Shown in pieces: positions 6,028 through 7,060 of a stretch of 7,060 nucleotides of DNA; the first letter of the stretch is position 1; every line of letters starts with the position of its first letter. Below the pieces are notes generated by a model. It saw nothing but the letters and a program-made list of their open reading frames with translations, did no database searches and was not told the DNA's origin. A program made the position numbers and the translations under genes. Origin of the DNA: Bacteroidaceae bacterium (GTDB lineage: Bacteria > Bacteroidota > Bacteroidia > Bacteroidales > Bacteroidaceae); NCBI GenBank assembly GCA_017548225.1, contig JAFYMV010000133.1:1-7060 (forward strand), read 5' to 3'.

Positions 6028-6033
6028 GTTGTT

Positions 6034-6159
6034 ATGTCATCCTGAGTGAAACGAACCTTTAGGTCGCTGGCCGTAAGGGAAAAGCAAGGATCTCGCGCAA
6101 GTACTTTGCTTTTCTTCACTGCATCACTGTGAGATTTTTCACTATGTTCAAAATGACAT
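6034..6159. repeat. Palindromic interspersed repeat element, about 126 bp
   Basis: The left end reads ATGTCATCCTGAGTGAAACG. The right end, on the opposite strand, reads ATGTCATTTTGAACATAG, so the termini are imperfect inverted repeats. Inside lie GGATCTCGCG, an inner 9-bp stem GAAAAGCAA (6079-6087) with TTGCTTTTC (6106-6114), and GAGATTTTTCAC near the right end. The order TGTCATCCTGAG, AAGGATCT, GAGATT, TTCAxAATGACA matches a short intergenic repeat I recall from many Bacteroidales and metagenomic contigs. It has no coding capacity, so it would be a non-autonomous MITE- or REP-like element. A small extra stem, GACATC/GATGTC (6155-6172), overlaps its right edge. Confidence 0.65.
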
Positions 6160-6184
6160 CCTTCGTGATGTCTGCAAGCCAGCC

Positions 6185-6204
6185 CCCTCTCCTTGGGGAG
6201 AGGG
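6185..6204. repeat. GC-rich REP-like hairpin
   Basis: CCCTCTCC (6185-6192) pairs perfectly with GGAGAGGG (6197-6204) around TTGG, followed by a near-copy GGGGGAGAGG (6206-6215). This CCCTCTCCTTGGGGAGAGGG pattern is one I recall as a recurrent intergenic repeat in bacterial genomes. It lies just beyond the htpG stop codon. It has no T-run on the minus strand, so it is not a standard intrinsic terminator, though it could stabilise the 3' end of the mRNA. Confidence 0.55.
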
Positions 6205-6222
6205 CGGGGGAGAGGCTTCTCC

Positions 6223-7060
6223 TTATTTTATAAGGTCCACACTACGCTTGATGAACTTGCTGAGTGCCTCACCCTTGAGCATGCCGTTACCCAGGAGGGC
6301 AAGGTCGATGAGTTGGTGCAGCACTTTGTTGTCTTTGGCGAAGTCTGAGAAGATGGCTTCACGTTTGGTACGCTGGGCATCAATCTTGTCGTGGAGCTCG
6401 CTGAGTTCGTCCTTCTCGGTAGAGGGAATCTCCTCGTCCTTCATACCCTTGTGTGATGCCTCGAGAGCCTCTTCACGAGCCTGCAAAGCAGTGGTCTCTG
6501 CGTTGATGGGAGCCAGTGCAGTGGCTGTAGCCTCCTTCTCTGCGGTGAGTACAGATTGGATGAGGGGATGGTCGGTGTTGAGGATGAGGGTATACATATC
6601 GGGCATTTCGCCATAGAAGCTCATGCCGGCATTGATGGCTGCCATCTCCTTCATACGACGCATATACTCGCTCTGTGTGATAAGCAGGGGCGATGCAGTA
6701 GCACCAAGGGGCTGTGCCTCTACATAGAACTCGGTCTTCTTGAGTTCGGGCATCTGGCTCTTGAAGGCGGTGGTGAGCATCTCACTCTCCTCGCTGGTCA
6801 GGGTAACCTTGTTGAGGTCCTCCTTCACGATGATGCGGTCAATGATGTCTGCATCTACGCGAGAGAAACGGCACTTCTCCATCTTCTGCTCGAAGAGGTT
6901 GAGCATGGCTGTGTCGAGCTGGCCATCGAAGTTGAGAACATTGTAACCCTTCTCATGGGCAGCCTCGATGTAGGTGTATTGCTCATCGCGGTCGGTAGCA
7001 TAGAGGTAGATGAGGTTGCCATCCTTGTCGGTCTGGTTGTCCTTGATGAGTGTCTGATAC
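6223..7060 (-). CDS. htpG: Chaperone HtpG (Hsp90 family), C-terminal part
   Basis: This is the C-terminal 278 residues of the ATP-dependent cytosolic chaperone HtpG; the 5' part lies beyond the window edge. The frame is open to base 7060 and does not begin at the internal ATG at 6906: before that Met the frame reads TLIKDNQTDKDGNLIYLYA, then EAAHEKGYNVLNFDGQLDTA. These fit the middle-to-C-terminal region of Bacteroidetes HtpG, as does the following EQKMEKCRFSRVDADIIDRI. The ATPase domain is not present here. A very charged helical segment (the QAREEALEASHKG and KDELSELHDKIDAQRTKR stretches) lies before the end, and the final LLGNGMLKGEALSKFIKR is in the dimerisation domain. No premature stop is seen. 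Its promoter is outside the window. A GC-rich hairpin repeat lies about 20 bases past the stop, and a probable terminator lies about 200 bases past it. Confidence 0.95.
   Translation of the reverse strand, partial: YQTLIKDNQTDKDGNLIYLYATDRDEQYTYIEAAHEKGYNVLNFDGQLDTAMLNLFEQKMEKCRFSRVDADIIDRIIVKEDLNKVTLTSEESEMLTTAFKSQMPELKKTEFYVEAQPLGATASPLLITQSEYMRRMKEMAAINAGMSFYGEMPDMYTLILNTDHPLIQSVLTAEKEATATALAPINAETTALQAREEALEASHKGMKDEEIPSTEKDELSELHDKIDAQRTKREAIFSDFAKDNKVLHQLIDLALLGNGMLKGEALSKFIKRSVDLIK

Overview
The window looks like a chromosomal segment from Bacteroidales, most likely a Prevotella-like member. The pointers are a Bacteroidetes-type HtpG, a protein resembling the Bacteroidales DUF6078 family, a fragment of a Bacteroidetes-style HU-like protein, and several matches to the Bacteroidetes sigma-ABfr promoter (TTTG, about 19-22 bases, TAnnTTTG) in front of genes that lack Shine-Dalgarno sites. 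The genus is an inference.

Layout from left to right. A monocistronic membrane gene (114-1109, +) encodes a PTS EIIC-like permease with its own promoter and a strong hairpin terminator. That terminator is shared with a convergent two-gene unit on the minus strand: a DUF1295/steroid-5-alpha-reductase-like membrane protein (2584-3387), then a secreted lipoprotein with a glycosidase-like TIM barrel (1215-2498). A compact divergent promoter region separates this unit from a small cysteine-containing DUF6078-like gene (3498-3932, +).

From about 3933 to 4630 there is no confident gene. This stretch holds the most striking structure in the window: a six-unit tandem array with an exact 22-bp period, built on the 14-bp palindrome GATACTGCAGTATC. 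A doubtful minus-strand ORF runs into it. Next comes an AT-rich gene (4634-5488, +) with its own promoter and terminator, encoding a cytoplasmic protein with YD/RHS-like or MORN-like repeats. Its base composition marks it as probable accessory DNA.

The stretch 5554-6222 is a graveyard and repeat zone. It contains a frameshifted remnant of an HU-like DNA-binding protein gene, a likely bidirectional terminator, a palindromic interspersed element of about 126 bp, and a GC-rich hairpin repeat. The window ends in the C-terminal part of htpG (minus strand), cut by the window edge.

The genes are mostly independent housekeeping or hypothetical loci rather than a pathway. I see no CRISPR array, transposase, tRNA, rRNA or complete defence system. 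The best candidates for something undescribed are the 22-bp palindrome array and the AT-rich YD-repeat gene next to it.
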